Shown here in pieces: positions 25,705 to 52,884 of a stretch of DNA of 64,000 nucleotides. Numbering within the stretch: position 1 is the stretch's first letter; each line of letters begins with the position of its first letter. The notes under the pieces were generated by a model, which did not search any database, was not told where the DNA came from, and worked only from the letters and a program-made list of their open reading frames with translations. The translations under genes and the position numbers were made by a program. The DNA lies in NCBI RefSeq assembly GCF_040939455.1, contig NC_134106.1, positions 79,987,001 through 80,051,000 on the forward strand, read 5' to 3'. Source of the DNA: Microcebus murinus. Taxonomy: Eukaryota > Chordata > Mammalia > Primates > Cheirogaleidae.

Positions 25705-25920
25705 ACAGGGAACAGGCAATGTTACAGTGTATGCACATGGTTCTCTATAGCCCAAGTGTACATGCTTGTAGCGACCACCACAATCAAGATACAGGACTGT
25801 TCCATCACCCCAAGGCTCTCTCATGCTCCCCACTGCTGCTCTGCTCCCATTATCCCTAACACTTGGCACCCACTAATCTGTTTTCTTTCCGTCTCTAAAC
25901 TTTTGTTATTTCAAGAATGA
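25705..25920 (-). mobile_element. L1ME-type fragment, antisense
   Basis: Contains CGACCACCACAATCAAGATACAGGACTGTTCCATCACCCCAA and CACCCACTAATCTGTTTTC, classic antisense L1 3' wording. Confidence 0.8.
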
Positions 25921-26370
<450 letters not shown>

Positions 26371-27198
26371 TCTGCTAGAAAGGAAAGAAAAGTGAGAGAA
26401 TCTAAAAAGCTCAGGTCTGGGAAGACAGACTGATGATATGAACATCTGATGCCTGCCTCTGACTTGCTGAGCCCACCCACAGCAACACCCACCTCCATCT
26501 CCAGCAGCTTAAGTTCTATCAACTGATTGGGAACCTTTGTTGTACTGTTAGTGATATTAATCAGCTAACCTCATGAGTAAAAACTGAATCCTAAAGGTAC
26601 TTTACCCACATAGAACAAAGAGCTCTGAATATGGACACAGACGTCCCTTCTAGTATCAGCAGTTGAAAACTTTTGGCCAAAGAAGCTACTGTTTTATCTG
26701 CACGTTTCCAGTGTCATATGTAGTCCCACTCTTACCACTGGATATATTGGTAACTCTAGCCCAGGAAACTGCAATAAGCTCCAACCTGCCAGTATCTGGA
26801 GCCAGCGGAGAGAACCAGCCAACTCTACAGGTAACCATAATCCAGAACGAAGCCAGAGAGAGCCTGGAAAACTCAAGTCATGGTCCTTGACCAATGTGGT
26901 AGACAAGACCCAGCATGCCGGCTTTGCTTGAAGAAGGCAGTGGTTTTCAACAGAGTTGGATGTCTTCCTTGTTAGCCCACGAGGTCCACTGGGACTTAAA
27001 ATTAAAAAAAATAAAGAGGAAACTGGACATAGAAGTTAGGGTTTGCAGTTCTGCTGATAGAAGTTACTGTAACATGCTTCACTGCAGATCAGGTATCTTG
27101 GAGGATTGCAGTGAGCAAAGGTTATAAGTCAGGAAGAATGAACCCATCAACATAGGTAGCCACCTTGATCTTATCTTCCCTAGCTGTTTTGGTAGGTA
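26371..27198. other. Intergenic, unclassified
   Basis: No recognised repeat or gene. Confidence 0.4.
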
Positions 27199-27201
27199 TT
27201 A

Positions 27202-28067
27202 CAGTATTTCCCCGAAAATAAGACCTACCCATAAAATAAGCCCTAGCAGGATTTCTAAGAATTTGCGCAATATAAGCCCTACCCCAAAAACAAGACCTAG
27301 TGATGGGCGTGGCTACACAGCGCATCTGCACAACCCGTGCATTTCGTCGCCAAGCGGTAAAGAAGACGAACAGCCCTTCTCATCTGCCCCATGAGAGCTC
27401 TATTGCTCGACATGAGAGTTTGGGGCCAATGGTTCTAAAGGAAATAGAGTTGCAAGAAATTCAGGATGGAATTCGGGGTTTGGAGAGTTATGATGATGTT
27501 CCAGAAGAAGATGACTTAACTTGTTAGGGACTGACCTTCCACAGCCCCACCGGACAGAAAAGCAGAGACATCGAGGGTGTAATTACACAAGAGGAGGTTT
27601 ATTTTCTGGCTAGCCAGGGTCCAAGCCCTAGAGCACCAACGCAGTGGCCACTCTTACATGCAAGGACCCCGACCGGGGTTGCAGCGTGCCTTTTATCCCT
27701 ATGGTGCATACGCTACGCAGTGGCTGATCACGTGTGGATCATGCATTGACCTTTAACATGATTGGTTGGCTGGTAGCCCCACTATACAGGGGTTCGAACA
27801 ATGCAAAGTTGGCGCCAACAAGCAAGCAAGCAACGGTTTCCATGGCAAGCAAGCAACAGTTTCCAGAAGCCGGATGTTAGTTCCGGCTTCACTGGGGGTG
27901 TGGGCCTTGCAGGTATGCAATGTCTCGACCCCCTCACAAACTATATTTGAATAAATGTAGATTGTTGTACTGTACTTAAAAAAATAACACATCCCCTGAA
28001 AATAAGCCCTGGGGTGTCTTCTTGAGGAAAAATAAATATAAGACCCTGTCTTATCGGGGAAACACGG
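27202..28067 (+). mobile_element. Tigger-like DNA transposon, copy 2, carrying a solo LTR
   Basis: TIRs CAGTATTTCCCCGAAAATAAGAC and TTATCGGGGAAACACGG, with TA at both flanks (27200-27201 and 28068-28069). Between the left TIR region and the LTR lies an open frame of 75 codons (27300-27527) ending in an acidic stretch, VLKEIELQEIQDGIRGLESY then DDVPEEDDLTC. This may be a remnant of the transposase C-terminus. The solo LTR at 27522-27938 splits the element. Confidence 0.85.
27522..27938 (-). mobile_element. Solo LTR (gammaretrovirus-like ERV1) in the Tigger-like element
   Basis: 417 bp bounded by TG and CA, with the 4-bp duplication AACT at 27518-27521 and 27939-27942. On the minus strand it has CCAATCATG, a TATA box in GGGATAAAAGGCACGC, then AATAAACCTCCTCTTGTG and the end GGGACTGACC-complement ...CAGTCCCTAACA. 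No internal viral genes remain. CpGs are well preserved (GGCGCCAAC, CCGGTCGGGG), suggesting a recent insertion. Confidence 0.92.
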
Positions 28068-28224
28068 TAATAGCTGCAAAAATCAGCAACCAGACATGCT
28101 TGGCATTGTGGGCCCATCCCTTTGAAGTGGCTGTGTTTGTACCAGGTCACAAACATCTCGCAAAGCTCTGTAGGTGTTGGTAAAACAAGGGTGGCTGCAG
28201 GAAATCAGAAACTTAATTATAGGA

Positions 28225-28815
28225 AACCATTAACAGAGTAAAAATCACCCACAGAGTGGGAGAAAATATTCACAATACCTATATCTGAAAGAGGATTCAA
28301 ATCTAGAAGATATAAAGACCTCCTACAAATCAATGAGGAAAAGACAAATAGAAAAATTGGCAAAAGATTTCCGTGGGAACTCTGTAAAAAGGAACACCAA
28401 ATGTCCAGTGTGCTCAACTTCATTAGTCATCAGGGAAGTGAAAATTAAAAGCTAATGCAATATCACTACATACCGACCAGAATGGCTAAAAATAAAAAAA
28501 AAATATTAATTGTTGGTAACTATGTGGCCAGGTGGTATTCTCACACGCTGGAGGGAAGTATAGATAGGTACAACCACTGTGGAAAAGTGTTTGCCAGTAC
28601 TAACTGAAGCTGAACACACCCATATCCCATCACCTTGCAATTCTACTCCTGGGTATACAATCAAGAAGAATCAGTGCTTATGTCTGAATTCCTTGAATTC
28701 AGTGCATAGCTCCTCTACTCATTACAGCCCCACGTTGGAAACTACCTAAATATCCACCAACAACACAATGGGTAAAGAAATTCTAGTGTATTCACACAAT
28801 GGATTACTGAAATTA
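28225..28815 (+). mobile_element. L1M ORF2 3' region, sense
   Basis: Decayed L1 text: GAGTGGGAGAAAATATTCACAATACC, TTCATTAGTCATCAGGGAAGTG, GCAATTCTACTCCTGGGTATAC, GTGTATTCACACAATGGATTAC. Confidence 0.85.
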
Positions 28816-28829
28816 CGGAATCAGTTTTA

Positions 28830-29060
28830 CCACAAACTAGGTGGCTTTTAAAAAACCAAAAATGTACTCTCTCACAAATCTGAAGGACAGAAGTATAGTC
28901 AGGGTCATGCTCTAGGTCTCTAAGACCCTTCCTTGCCTCTTCCAGCTTCTTGGAACACAGGTGTTTCTTCTCCAGTCTCAGCTCTGTCATCACGTGGCCC
29001 ACTTCTCCTCATGTGTAACTTTCGAGTGAGCTATCTCTCTGGTTGTCTTCTTTACTCTTG
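28830..29060 (-). mobile_element. Possible MaLR LTR fragment
   Basis: Contains TACTCTCTCACAAATCTGAAGGACAGAAGT, CCTTGCCTCTTCCAGCTTCT and CATCACGTGGCCCACTTCTCCTC, similar to antisense MLT1/MST LTRs. Confidence 0.5.
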
Positions 29061-29729
29061 TTTTGAACGTCCTGGGATTCTTGCAGCCAATTGAAGAAAC
29101 AATGAAACATTTCCTTGTCTCATTCCAAAGTTACTGCTTACACTTCAAGCTACCTTAGAAAGAGAAATCCCTTGTTTCATTAATGCCCAGGAAAAAGAAT
29201 GTTGGAAGGAGAGAAGGAGAATTTCTAAAAAAGGATGAAGGCAGAATAAAGAAGCAAGTATCGGGCACAATAATAGCTTAAGTACAAAACCTGAATAATC
29301 TTGGTTACCTGCAACTCAGCAAGGAAGCAACATGTGATTAAGAAAGTTTCTCAAGCAGCCAAGGAGTGTCACAAATCAAGTTTCCAGCAGCCACGAGACC
29401 TATCTGACTTCACCACTCTCGTTTGAGCCCCATTCTAGAAAGTGAGCTGCTCAGCGCTCTTAGCTCTGAGGAGCAAACTGCAAAGTTTGCAACAACCCAA
29501 CAGGAATGAAAATACTGGAAAAACTATAAAAGGTAGACTCAAGAATTTTAAAAGTATAGCAATCAAAGGTCATTTTGTATGGGACAAATAGTTCTCTATG
29601 CCTCATCGGCTTCATTTAGGGAGATAATAGCAATCTCTAACCCAACAAACTGAATCGCTTTCAAATAGCACATGACTGGATAATATTTTTCACTGGCATG
29701 GCTTTATTCTGTTTTAAAAATAATATGGA
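29061..29729. other. Intergenic, unclassified
   Basis: No recognised repeat or gene. Confidence 0.4.
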
Positions 29730-30015
29730 AACTGGGCGCAGTGGCTCACCCCTGTAATCTTAGCACTCTGGGAGGCCGAGGCGGGCAGATCATTTGAGCT
29801 CAGGAGTTCGAGACCAGCCTGAACAAGAGCAAGACCCTGTCTCTACCAAAAATAGAAAAAAATTAGACGGGCCCAGCTGCTCGGGAGGCTGAGGCAGGAG
29901 GATTGCTTGAGCCCAGAAATTTGAGGTTACTGTGAGCTACGCTGATGCCACGGCACTCTAGTTTGGGCAACAAAATGAGACTCTGTCTCAAAAAAAAAAA
30001 AAAGAGAAAAGTATG
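29730..30015 (+). mobile_element. Alu, internal deletion
   Basis: From ACTGGGCGCAGTGGCTCACC to poly-A. The AGCATGGTGGCGCATGCCTGTAGT block before CCCAGCTGCTCGGGAGG is missing. Confidence 0.9.
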
Positions 30016-30898
30016 GGGGGTAGTGAGCGGGGCTAGCTAGATTGCAGTTTGTTTTTATACATTTTAGGGAGGCAGGAATTTGGGGTAAAATCATAAATCA
30101 ATACATAAAAGGTATACATTTGTTTGGCCTGAAAAGGCAGGACATCTTGAAGTGGCTTACTGGTGGGTTCAGAGATTCTTTTTTTTTTTTTTTTTTTCTG
30201 AGACAGAGTCTTGCTTTGTCACCCAGGTAGAATGCAGGGGTGTCATCATAGTCACTGAACTATCAAACTCCTGGGCTCAAGTGATTCTCCTGCCTGAGCC
30301 TCCCAAGTAGCTGGGACTACAGGTGTGCACCACTACGTGGATAATTTCTTCTGTTTTTAGTAGAGATGGGGTCTCACTCTTGCTCAGGCTGGTCTGGAAC
30401 TCCTGAGCTCAAGCATTCCTCCTGCCTCAGCCTCCCAGAGTGCTAGGATTACAGATGTGAGCCACTGAGCCCAGCCAGGTTCGGTAATTGGTTAAAGAAA
30501 TAAAGGTTTGTCTAAAGACTTGGAATATTTTAAGTTAAGGACGTATGTTAATCAGAGACAGCCATAATATAGACTCAGGTGATCTGTTGAGCAAAATTGA
30601 TGGCCTGCAGGTGTGATTTAACCTTTACCCTGCATGGGCTTAGTTAATAATTTAGTACCTTATTGTCACAAAGAGTCTGTTTTGTCAATCTTAGGATCCC
30701 TGTTTTAACACTAATGCTGGTCAATGGTACCTAAACTCCAAAGGGGAGAGGGTAGAACCAGGCATGTCCAACCTCTTTTCCTTTCATGGACATGGCTGGG
30801 AACTCAGTTTTAAGGTTTTTCTGGGGTCCCCATGGCCAAGAGGGGGTCTGTTTAGTTGGCAGGGGGGCCTAGGATTTTATTTTTACTTTATAATACCA
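30016..30898 (-). mobile_element. ERVL-like LTR (resembles MER21), copy A
   Basis: On the minus strand it begins near TGGTATTATAAAGTAAAAATAAAATCC and has CCTAAAATGTATAAAAACAAACTG (TATA) near the far end. It shares long blocks with copy B (31566-32806), such as GAATATTTTAAG..., AATCAGAGACA and CATGGCCAAGAG. An Alu at 30179-30477 splits it. The family name is from memory. Confidence 0.6.
30179..30477 (-). mobile_element. Alu, older subtype
   Basis: Reverse Alu with CTTTGTCACCCAGGTAGAATGC and end GAGCCACTGAGCCCAGCC. Inserted in LTR copy A. Confidence 0.9.
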
Positions 30899-31162
30899 AA
30901 TGCCCAGATACATTTACGGGGATGCAGGAGTCTCACTTAAGCAGTGATTTTGCTGATATAAAGAGCAACATTTTGATTCAAGTGTGGGGAGATAGAATAC
31001 CAATTTGGAAAATTTTGGCTCCGGTAATGTTCAATTTGCTGTGAAAGGTAAACACATTCTAAGCTAATGTTCTTAAAAGCAACTTATAAATTTCTCCTTA
31101 AAAATATTCATTAAAAAGCTGTTTTATCACATGGTATAGATTAAATGTACAGATGTTATCTT

Positions 31163-31465
31163 AAACTTTTTTCCTTTTTAGAGAAAGGGTCTCGCTCTGT
31201 CACCCAGGCTGGAGTGCAGTAGCAAGATCATAGCTCTCACTGTAATCTTGAACTCCTGGGCTCAAGTGATCCTTCTGCCTCACCCTTCCCAGTAGCTACA
31301 GGTGCAGGCCACTACACGTGGCTAATTTAATTTTTTTGCAGAGATGGGACTGCTTTCTCACCATGTTGTCCAGGCTGGTCTCAAACTCCTGGCCTCAAGC
31401 ACTCCTTCCACCTTGGCCTCCCAAAGTTCGGGGATTCCAGACCCCGGAGCCATTGCACCCAACCT
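31163..31465 (-). mobile_element. Alu, older subtype
   Basis: Reverse Alu: GAGAAAGGGTCTCGCTCTGTCACCCAGGCTGG to GAGCCATTGCACCCAACC. Confidence 0.9.
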
Positions 31466-31884
31466 TTTTTAAAACTATTAATTAAGAAATTTCTCTGTAG
31501 ATTTGAATACTCAATGCCAGCTGTTACATCAATATCTTAATATTTAATACCAAGATAGTTAGTACTGTCAACAGAATATAACTCAAACTCTATAAAATAA
31601 AGAGGTTTATTCTGAGCTAAACATGTGCAGCCATGGCCAGGAGAGCCATGCCCAAGAAACCTTGAGCAAGTGGTCTGGCTGCGGTTGGGTCACATAGTTT
31701 GGTTTTGCACATTTCAGGGAGACAGGAAATACACATAAAGTATGTCCTGGAAGCAATACATGGAAGCAACACATAGAAGATATGCATTAGTTTGGTCTAA
31801 AAAGGTAGGATATCTGGAAGCAGGGAATTACAGGTTCTAGGTAGGTTTAAATATTCTTTGATTTATAATTGGTTAAAAAAAAAT

Positions 31885-32308
31885 TGTAACAGAGGGAATG
31901 GCCTGGAAAAAATGGAAAAATATTTTCTGTCTCTAAAGCCTGCATCCCTGCTTCAGGCCAGTGGTTGGGAGGGGCAGGGTAAGTTCTTGTTTATTTGTGC
32001 AATAGGAGATGGCCCAGCCTGACCTGCTGAAGGGAGATCCTGGGCTGTGGAGGTCACGAGATTGTGTTCAGCGGAGATGGGGTGATCAGAATTATCAACT
32101 GCAGTTGAACAGTAATTGCCTGAAGCTGAGAACCCATCCCTTAAAAGCTCTGTATTTCTCTGAGTGTTCAGGAAATTTGGAATGTTGAGATGAGAAGGTC
32201 TTCCATCTTTCCTCCTTTGTCAACAAAGTAAACTCTTTCCTTCCTCCTCAAACTGCTTGTCCTGGTTCTTCTTCAGCCTCGTGGACAAGTGCCGAGTTTT
32301 CCGTAACA
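31885..32308 (+). mobile_element. Solo LTR (ERV1-like) inside LTR copy B
   Basis: 424 bp from TGTAACAGAGGG to TTTTCCGTAACA, flanked by the 4-bp duplication AAAT (31881-31884 and 32309-32312). Near the end it has AAGTAAACTCTTTCCTTCCTCC, a degraded poly(A) signal region typical of ERV1 LTRs. Copy A shows the matching empty site (GGTTAAAGAAATAAAGGTTTG), which confirms the insertion. Confidence 0.85.
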
Positions 32309-32328
32309 AAATGAAGCTTTGTTTAAAG

Positions 32329-32519
32329 CAGGGGTCCTCAAACTTTTTAAACAGGGGACCAGTTCACTGTCCCTGAGACCGTTGGAGGGCCGGACTATAG
32401 TTAAAAAAAAACTATGAACAAATTCCTATGCACACTGCACATATCTTATTTTGAAGTAAAAAAACAAACGGGCAAAAACACCTGCATGTAGCCCAAGGGC
32501 TGTAGTTTGAGGACGCCTG
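32329..32519 (+). mobile_element. hAT MITE, copy 1
   Basis: TIRs CAGGGGTCCTCAAACT and AGTTTGAGGACGCCTG. Contains GGACCAGTTCACTGTCCCTGAGACCGTTGGAGGGCCGGAC. Inserted in LTR copy B about 20 bp after the solo LTR. The target duplication is degenerate (TTTAAAG and GTAAAGG). Confidence 0.88.
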
Positions 32520-32950
32520 GTAAAGGCTTAGAATGTTTTAAGATGAAAAAGTCTGTTAATCAGAGACAAGCTACCTGAGCTACACCCAGACTCAAGTGAT
32601 AAGTAAACTGATGACCTAACAGCCTGTTAATGAGTTACAAATGCTATCTCCAGGTAGGAACGGGGGCATGACCAGGCATGTCGACCTCCCTTCTCATGGC
32701 CAGCAACTCAGCTTTTAGGTATTTCTGGAGTCCCCTTGGCCAAGAGAGCATCCATTCAGTCAGGTGGGGGGCTTACGGTTTTATTTAGTTCACAATACAA
32801 AGGATTCGTACATATTTAGCTATTTAGGATGCTAGTTAAACTTGTTCTAATGAGTAAGAGAGAAAAGGGAATAACATTCCTGAGTGCCTGCTATGTGCAC
32901 AAGCTCCACTTAAGTATCTCGGTTAGTCTTTACAGTGATTCTATTCACCA

Positions 32951-33660
<710 letters not shown>

Positions 33661-33706
33661 ACTAGCATTCCTTGGATAAAAGTTCTTTTCTCAAATCTCT
33701 GAGGTA

Positions 33707-34048
<342 letters not shown>

Positions 34049-34372
34049 ATTATTTTTTTTATTTTTATTTTTTTGAGACTGGGTCCTCATCCTGTCTCCC
34101 CAATTTGACTCCTGGGGGTAAAGTCATCATAATTCACTGCAACCTTATACTCCTAGGATTAAGTGATCCTCCTGCTTCGGCCTCTGGAGTAGCTGGGACA
34201 TGCCACTATGTCCAACTAATTATCTTCTTTTTTTTTGTTTTTTTTTTTTTTGGTAGAGATGGGGGTCTCACTATGTTGCTTAGGCTGGCCTCAAACTCTT
34301 GGCCTCAAGTGATCCTCCCACCTCAGCCTCCAGAAATGCTGGGGTTACAGGCCTAAGCCACTGTGCCCAGCC
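34049..34372 (-). mobile_element. Alu, older subtype
   Basis: Diverged reverse Alu (GAGACTGGGTCCTCATCCTGTCTCC to GCCACTGTGCCCAGCC). The duplication TGAGGTAGATTTT encloses both Alus (33700 and 34377), so this copy landed first and the younger one entered its tail. Confidence 0.85.
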
Positions 34373-34490
34373 TCCATGAGGTAGATTTTAATTCTCATTT
34401 TACAAATAAGGAAGCTAAGGCTCAGAGAGGTTATACAATCTTCCTGAAGATTCATAGCTAATAGATGGCAGAACTGGAATTTTAACCTAG
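34373..34490 (-). mobile_element. MIR SINE
   Basis: Contains TTCTCATTTTACAAATAAGGAAGCTAAGGCTCAGAGAGG and GCTAATAGATGGCAGAACTGG. Confidence 0.75.
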
Positions 34491-34756
34491 GTAGGATGTT
34501 TTGATTATATGGTAAACTTAATGATCAGGATGAGCTGATTCTCCAAAAGAGGCTGTATATTGCATGATAGTGACTGTGACAATGACCAAGAGGTCACCAA
34601 GCTCCTTTAAGCATTGAGGGCAGGGCTTGATATTTTGGGTTCACTGTCTTTCAGCAAAACAGAATTTGTTAAATGATCAAATGCTGGTGGGCAGTCTAAG
34701 GGCACAGATGAAGTAAGTGTGAAGAATTACCAAGACACACTACAAGGACAGCTTAG

Positions 34757-35215
34757 GGCCTCTGCTGGGTGAATAATGTACCCCAAAATTCACGTCCAAC
34801 TGGAACCTCAAAATGTGACCTTATTTGGAAATAGGGTCTTTGCAGATCTAATTAGTTCTGATGATACCATACTGGATTAGGGTGGGCCCTAAGTACAATG
34901 ACTGGTGTCCTTATAAGAAGGCCATGTGAAGACACAGAGGAGATACAGGGAAGAAGGCCATGTGACAACACAAGCAGAGATTGGGATGGTGCAGCTAAGA
35001 GCCAGGGGATGCCAAGGATTGTGGGCAAATACCAGCAGCTGGGAAGAGATAAGGAAAGATTCTTTCCTAGAGCATTCAGAGGGAGAAGGCTGTGTTGACA
35101 CCATGATGTCATAGGTTTAACCTCCAGAATTTGCCAGAGAATCAGTTTTTGTTGTTTTAAACCACCCAGTTTGTGGTTATTTGTCAAAGCAGCCCTAGGA
35201 AAGGAACAAAAGGCC
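34757..35215 (+). mobile_element. MaLR (MLT1-like) LTR
   Basis: Contains GTGAATAATGTACCCCAAAATTCACGTCC, GTGACCTTATTTGGAAATAGGGTCTTTGCAG, GTGTCCTTATAAGAAGGCCATGTGAAGACAC and TTTAAACCACCCAGTTTGTGG, in canonical order. An internal 60-bp near repeat (AGAAGGCCATGTGA) is visible. Confidence 0.85.
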
Positions 35216-35714
35216 TGAGAGTCAGTTTCGGGGACCATGGAGGAAACTCTGGATATCATGTTAATTTTGAAAATGTTTCCACAGAAGGAAAAGTATTTAG
35301 TTCTTTTTTTGGCTAACATATAGAGTAATGTTCAAATATTTTGAAACATGTTGAAAAAAACTAAACAATATCAGCATTGTTACATTAATAGTTTTAATAA
35401 TTAGTATTATTAAACAGTATTAGTATTGTAGGGTAACTGCTGTAACAGACAGACGCCACAATGTAAAATGGCTCAAACAAAATAAAGTGTATTATAATAA
35501 AAAAAAAAATGAATGAGAGTACGTTCAAGCTAATTTGACTCAGTTTCCCAAGTTACCAAATTATATTTGCTGTCGTTAGGAATGTTAACTGGCAGGATCT
35601 TTCCAGAGGACAATCTAGCAGTAAACTGAAGAAGCCTTTAAAATACAGCAGACATCATGCCAGTTGGCCCAGCAATTTCTCTTCCTTAAATTCTCCTTAA
35701 GAATTAAGGTGGAG
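35216..35714. other. Intergenic, unclassified
   Basis: AT-rich sequence with an A tract near 35499. No recognised element. Confidence 0.4.
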
Positions 35715-35915
35715 CTTAACTAGATACATATTTTTTTCAATTTTAGAACATTTTTATTCCTCCAAAAAGAAACGCTGTAAGCATGAGTCCTTCCTCATTC
35801 TGTCTCAAATCCTCCTCCTCTAACCTCACCCTCAGCCATAGGTAACAACTCTATAGATCTGCCTATTCTGGAAATTTTGTATAAATGGAAATATACCGTA
35901 TGTGTACTTTTATGA
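35715..35915 (-). mobile_element. L1M fragment, antisense
   Basis: Contains CAATTTTAGAACATTTTTATTCCTCCAAAAAGAAACGCTG and TAGATCTGCCTATTCTGGAAATTTTGTATAAATGG. Confidence 0.7.
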
Positions 35916-36049
35916 TTGACTTTACACTTAGCGGCTGGCTTTGTTAGGCGCAGGCCGGATTTCCCAAGCTTGCGTGGTGGGAGTCGCAGGTGAAATTCCT
36001 GCAGGTTTCTGCGGGTCTAGGGAGGGGCCGGGCAAGCGCGGGGAACGCC

Positions 36050-36180
36050 ACCGTAGTTCTCAGCCCAGACTGCACGTCAGAGGCACCTGGGGAGGTGTTT
36101 CCTTTTTTATGGCCTGAATCAGAACCTCGGGGGTGGGGCCAGCTGCCAGTTATTTGTAAAGGTTCCCCGCGAGTTTCCAA
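36050..36180 (+). mobile_element. MER5A-like hAT-Charlie fragment
   Basis: Contains GTAGTTCTCAGCCCAGACTGCACGTCAGAGGCACCTGGGGAGG, then CTGAATCAGAACCTCGGGGGTGGGG. Lies about 350 bp upstream of the CpG island. Confidence 0.75.
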
Positions 36181-36529
36181 TGCCCAGAATAAACCCCCTC
36201 CCTGCAGGCTAACTTAAAAGTGGCACCGCAAACAACTTTGTAAATGAATATTTATTGGTAACATTTTCTAGTAATATTAAAAGAAAATAACCATGCACAA
36301 AAGCTCATAGGCAATATGATTCCATTTTTGCTAAAAGGAGCCTAAGATCAGAAATTAACAACGATTATGAGAAACGCGTGGCGTCTTCACTTATTTGCAT
36401 TTACAATATTGCCACCATGAGCAGTCATGGATGTTATATTACGGAAACTAGTTAGCATCTAAGATCTATTTTTCCAAACAATGTAGCCAACATTCACTGG
36501 GACCGTCTGGTGCCAGACACTGCCCTGGA

Positions 36530-51304
<14,775 letters not shown>

Positions 51305-52790
51305 CACCTCATTGGAACCACCCATTAATTCATTGTTCAGCTGTGATTTACATTTTAAAACTGTTCAAACTAAAGTGGATTTCTTGGTCTAATGCATATA
51401 AACAACACTTTGTCTACTTAAAGCAAAATTTTGCTTTCCTGGATAACTTTTTCATTAAGATGAATTTTTGGTAAGAACTTGGGAAAATGTGTCTTTTAGG
51501 TGTCTTGCTGATGACTGTCCATTAGGAGGAACGGTTATCCCAAAAAACGTTACTGCAAGAAAGAAGAGGTTTTTTTTTTTTTTTTTAAGTATTCAAGAGC
51601 AAAATGCCTATTTTTGCTTAAAAGATAAACTACAGTCTTCTGAGAAAGTAGGAATCCAGTTTTTCTAAGATTCCAAAGTTAAAAGTATTTAATGAGAATA
51701 AACGAAGACATTCTTAAGAATTTATGATACTGTCCTTGAGGTCAAAGCATTTGAATGTTTCTGATTCATCAGGTGGCAAACAGAAGTTTGGTTCTTGAAC
51801 CTACTCATGCATGTAGCTCTTAACTTCTCATAAGCACAGTTTAAATCAAGGACTTTATGGTTCTTGTCATGGGGACTTAGACAACAGAATAAATGCATTT
51901 CTTGGGCTTCTTATAAACATGGAACTGTTAGAAATCTTTTTCTAGGCTGTAATAGCTGGTATAGTTTTGGTTTTTTCCTCAAAGATGTTCTTCTGTCATT
52001 AGTCTAAGATAGCCATTTCTTTGTTTTAAGGAAAACTATCAGTGCTTTGGGAGGTAGTAACACCACTGGGAACTGCCATGTAAATTGCCTGCTGAATGAC
52101 GTCTGCACCTTCCTCTCTGGGTGGGAATGGGGTGTAGATGCATTTTTGGGAAGTAGAGAGCAGGGTGGCATTGTGTGGGCTGTTACCCCCCCCCATGTGA
52201 CTTTGGATAACAGTGCCTTCCATTAAAGTTCTTTTTTTTATCAACTCTATTATCTGATTTTTTACTTGAAGAAATCATGAAAAATTCCTTTTATCAAGGG
52301 CACTCCAAAGCATATTTATAGGGAAATAACCTATTCAACAGTAATTACCCTCTAATCCGACACTTAGCCAAAGTTAAAGGAAACTAAGCCTAGTGGTTTT
52401 AAGGTGAGTACAAATTCTAATCTTGTAACACTGGAGAAAGAGCAGTACTCTTAGATTTATAACAAATTGGATATTTTTAGCTATTTTTATTTTTAAAGTA
52501 TTTTTGCTTAGAGGAAATAATGGCCTAAGACTATGTATCTGAGGAATGGCTTCAACAAAAATGATAGAACAACACTGATTTTTCTCAATGCCTAAAAGTG
52601 GGCATCCCAATTGCATATGAGCATTGGGAAAATAGTTCATGACATGACCTTTTTGGAATGGCAGTTTCAACAACCCAACCTTAGGTTCCAAGACCTATGC
52701 CAGGATTCTCTTGGCATAATATAGCAGTGAATACACACAGTAAGTAGCGCTGTAACTTGTGCCTGAATAAATTTTATCTAACGTGTTTTC
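51305..52790 (+). other. CNOT11: CNOT11 3' UTR (predicted)
   Basis: This is AT-rich non-coding sequence after the stop codon. AATAAA hexamers lie at 51697-51702, 51888-51893 and 52766-52771. The last is followed by a GT-rich element (GTGTTTTCGTCCTG), so I place the main 3' end near 52790. The two proximal signals could give shorter isoforms. A poly-T run lies at 51571-51586. No SINE interrupts the segment. Confidence 0.7.
52766..52771 (+). terminator. CNOT11: CNOT11 distal poly(A) signal AATAAA
   Basis: A canonical hexamer 1.46 kb after the stop, with a GT-rich downstream element about 15-25 nt later. It is the last plus-strand signal before the oppositely oriented RNF149 signal at 52904-52909. 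Confidence 0.65.
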
Positions 52791-52884
52791 GTCCTGAAGG
52801 CACACCACAGCCTTGTAGCACTTAGAACTGTAACAGCACTTCTGTGTTTGGGGCCACTTTAAAGAGTAAGATCGCCAAGAAAAA

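Larger units (their letters stand above)
31566..32806 (-). mobile_element. ERVL-like LTR (resembles MER21), copy B, with two later insertions
   Basis: On the minus strand the poly(A) region reads CAGAATAAACCTCTTTATTTTATAG near 31600. It aligns with copy A in several blocks and is interrupted by a solo LTR at 31885-32308 and a hAT MITE at 32329-32519. Confidence 0.6.

Noticed and set aside
34852..35319. 155-codon minus-strand ORF
   Set aside because: It lies almost entirely within an MLT1-like LTR in antisense orientation, so it is not a gene.
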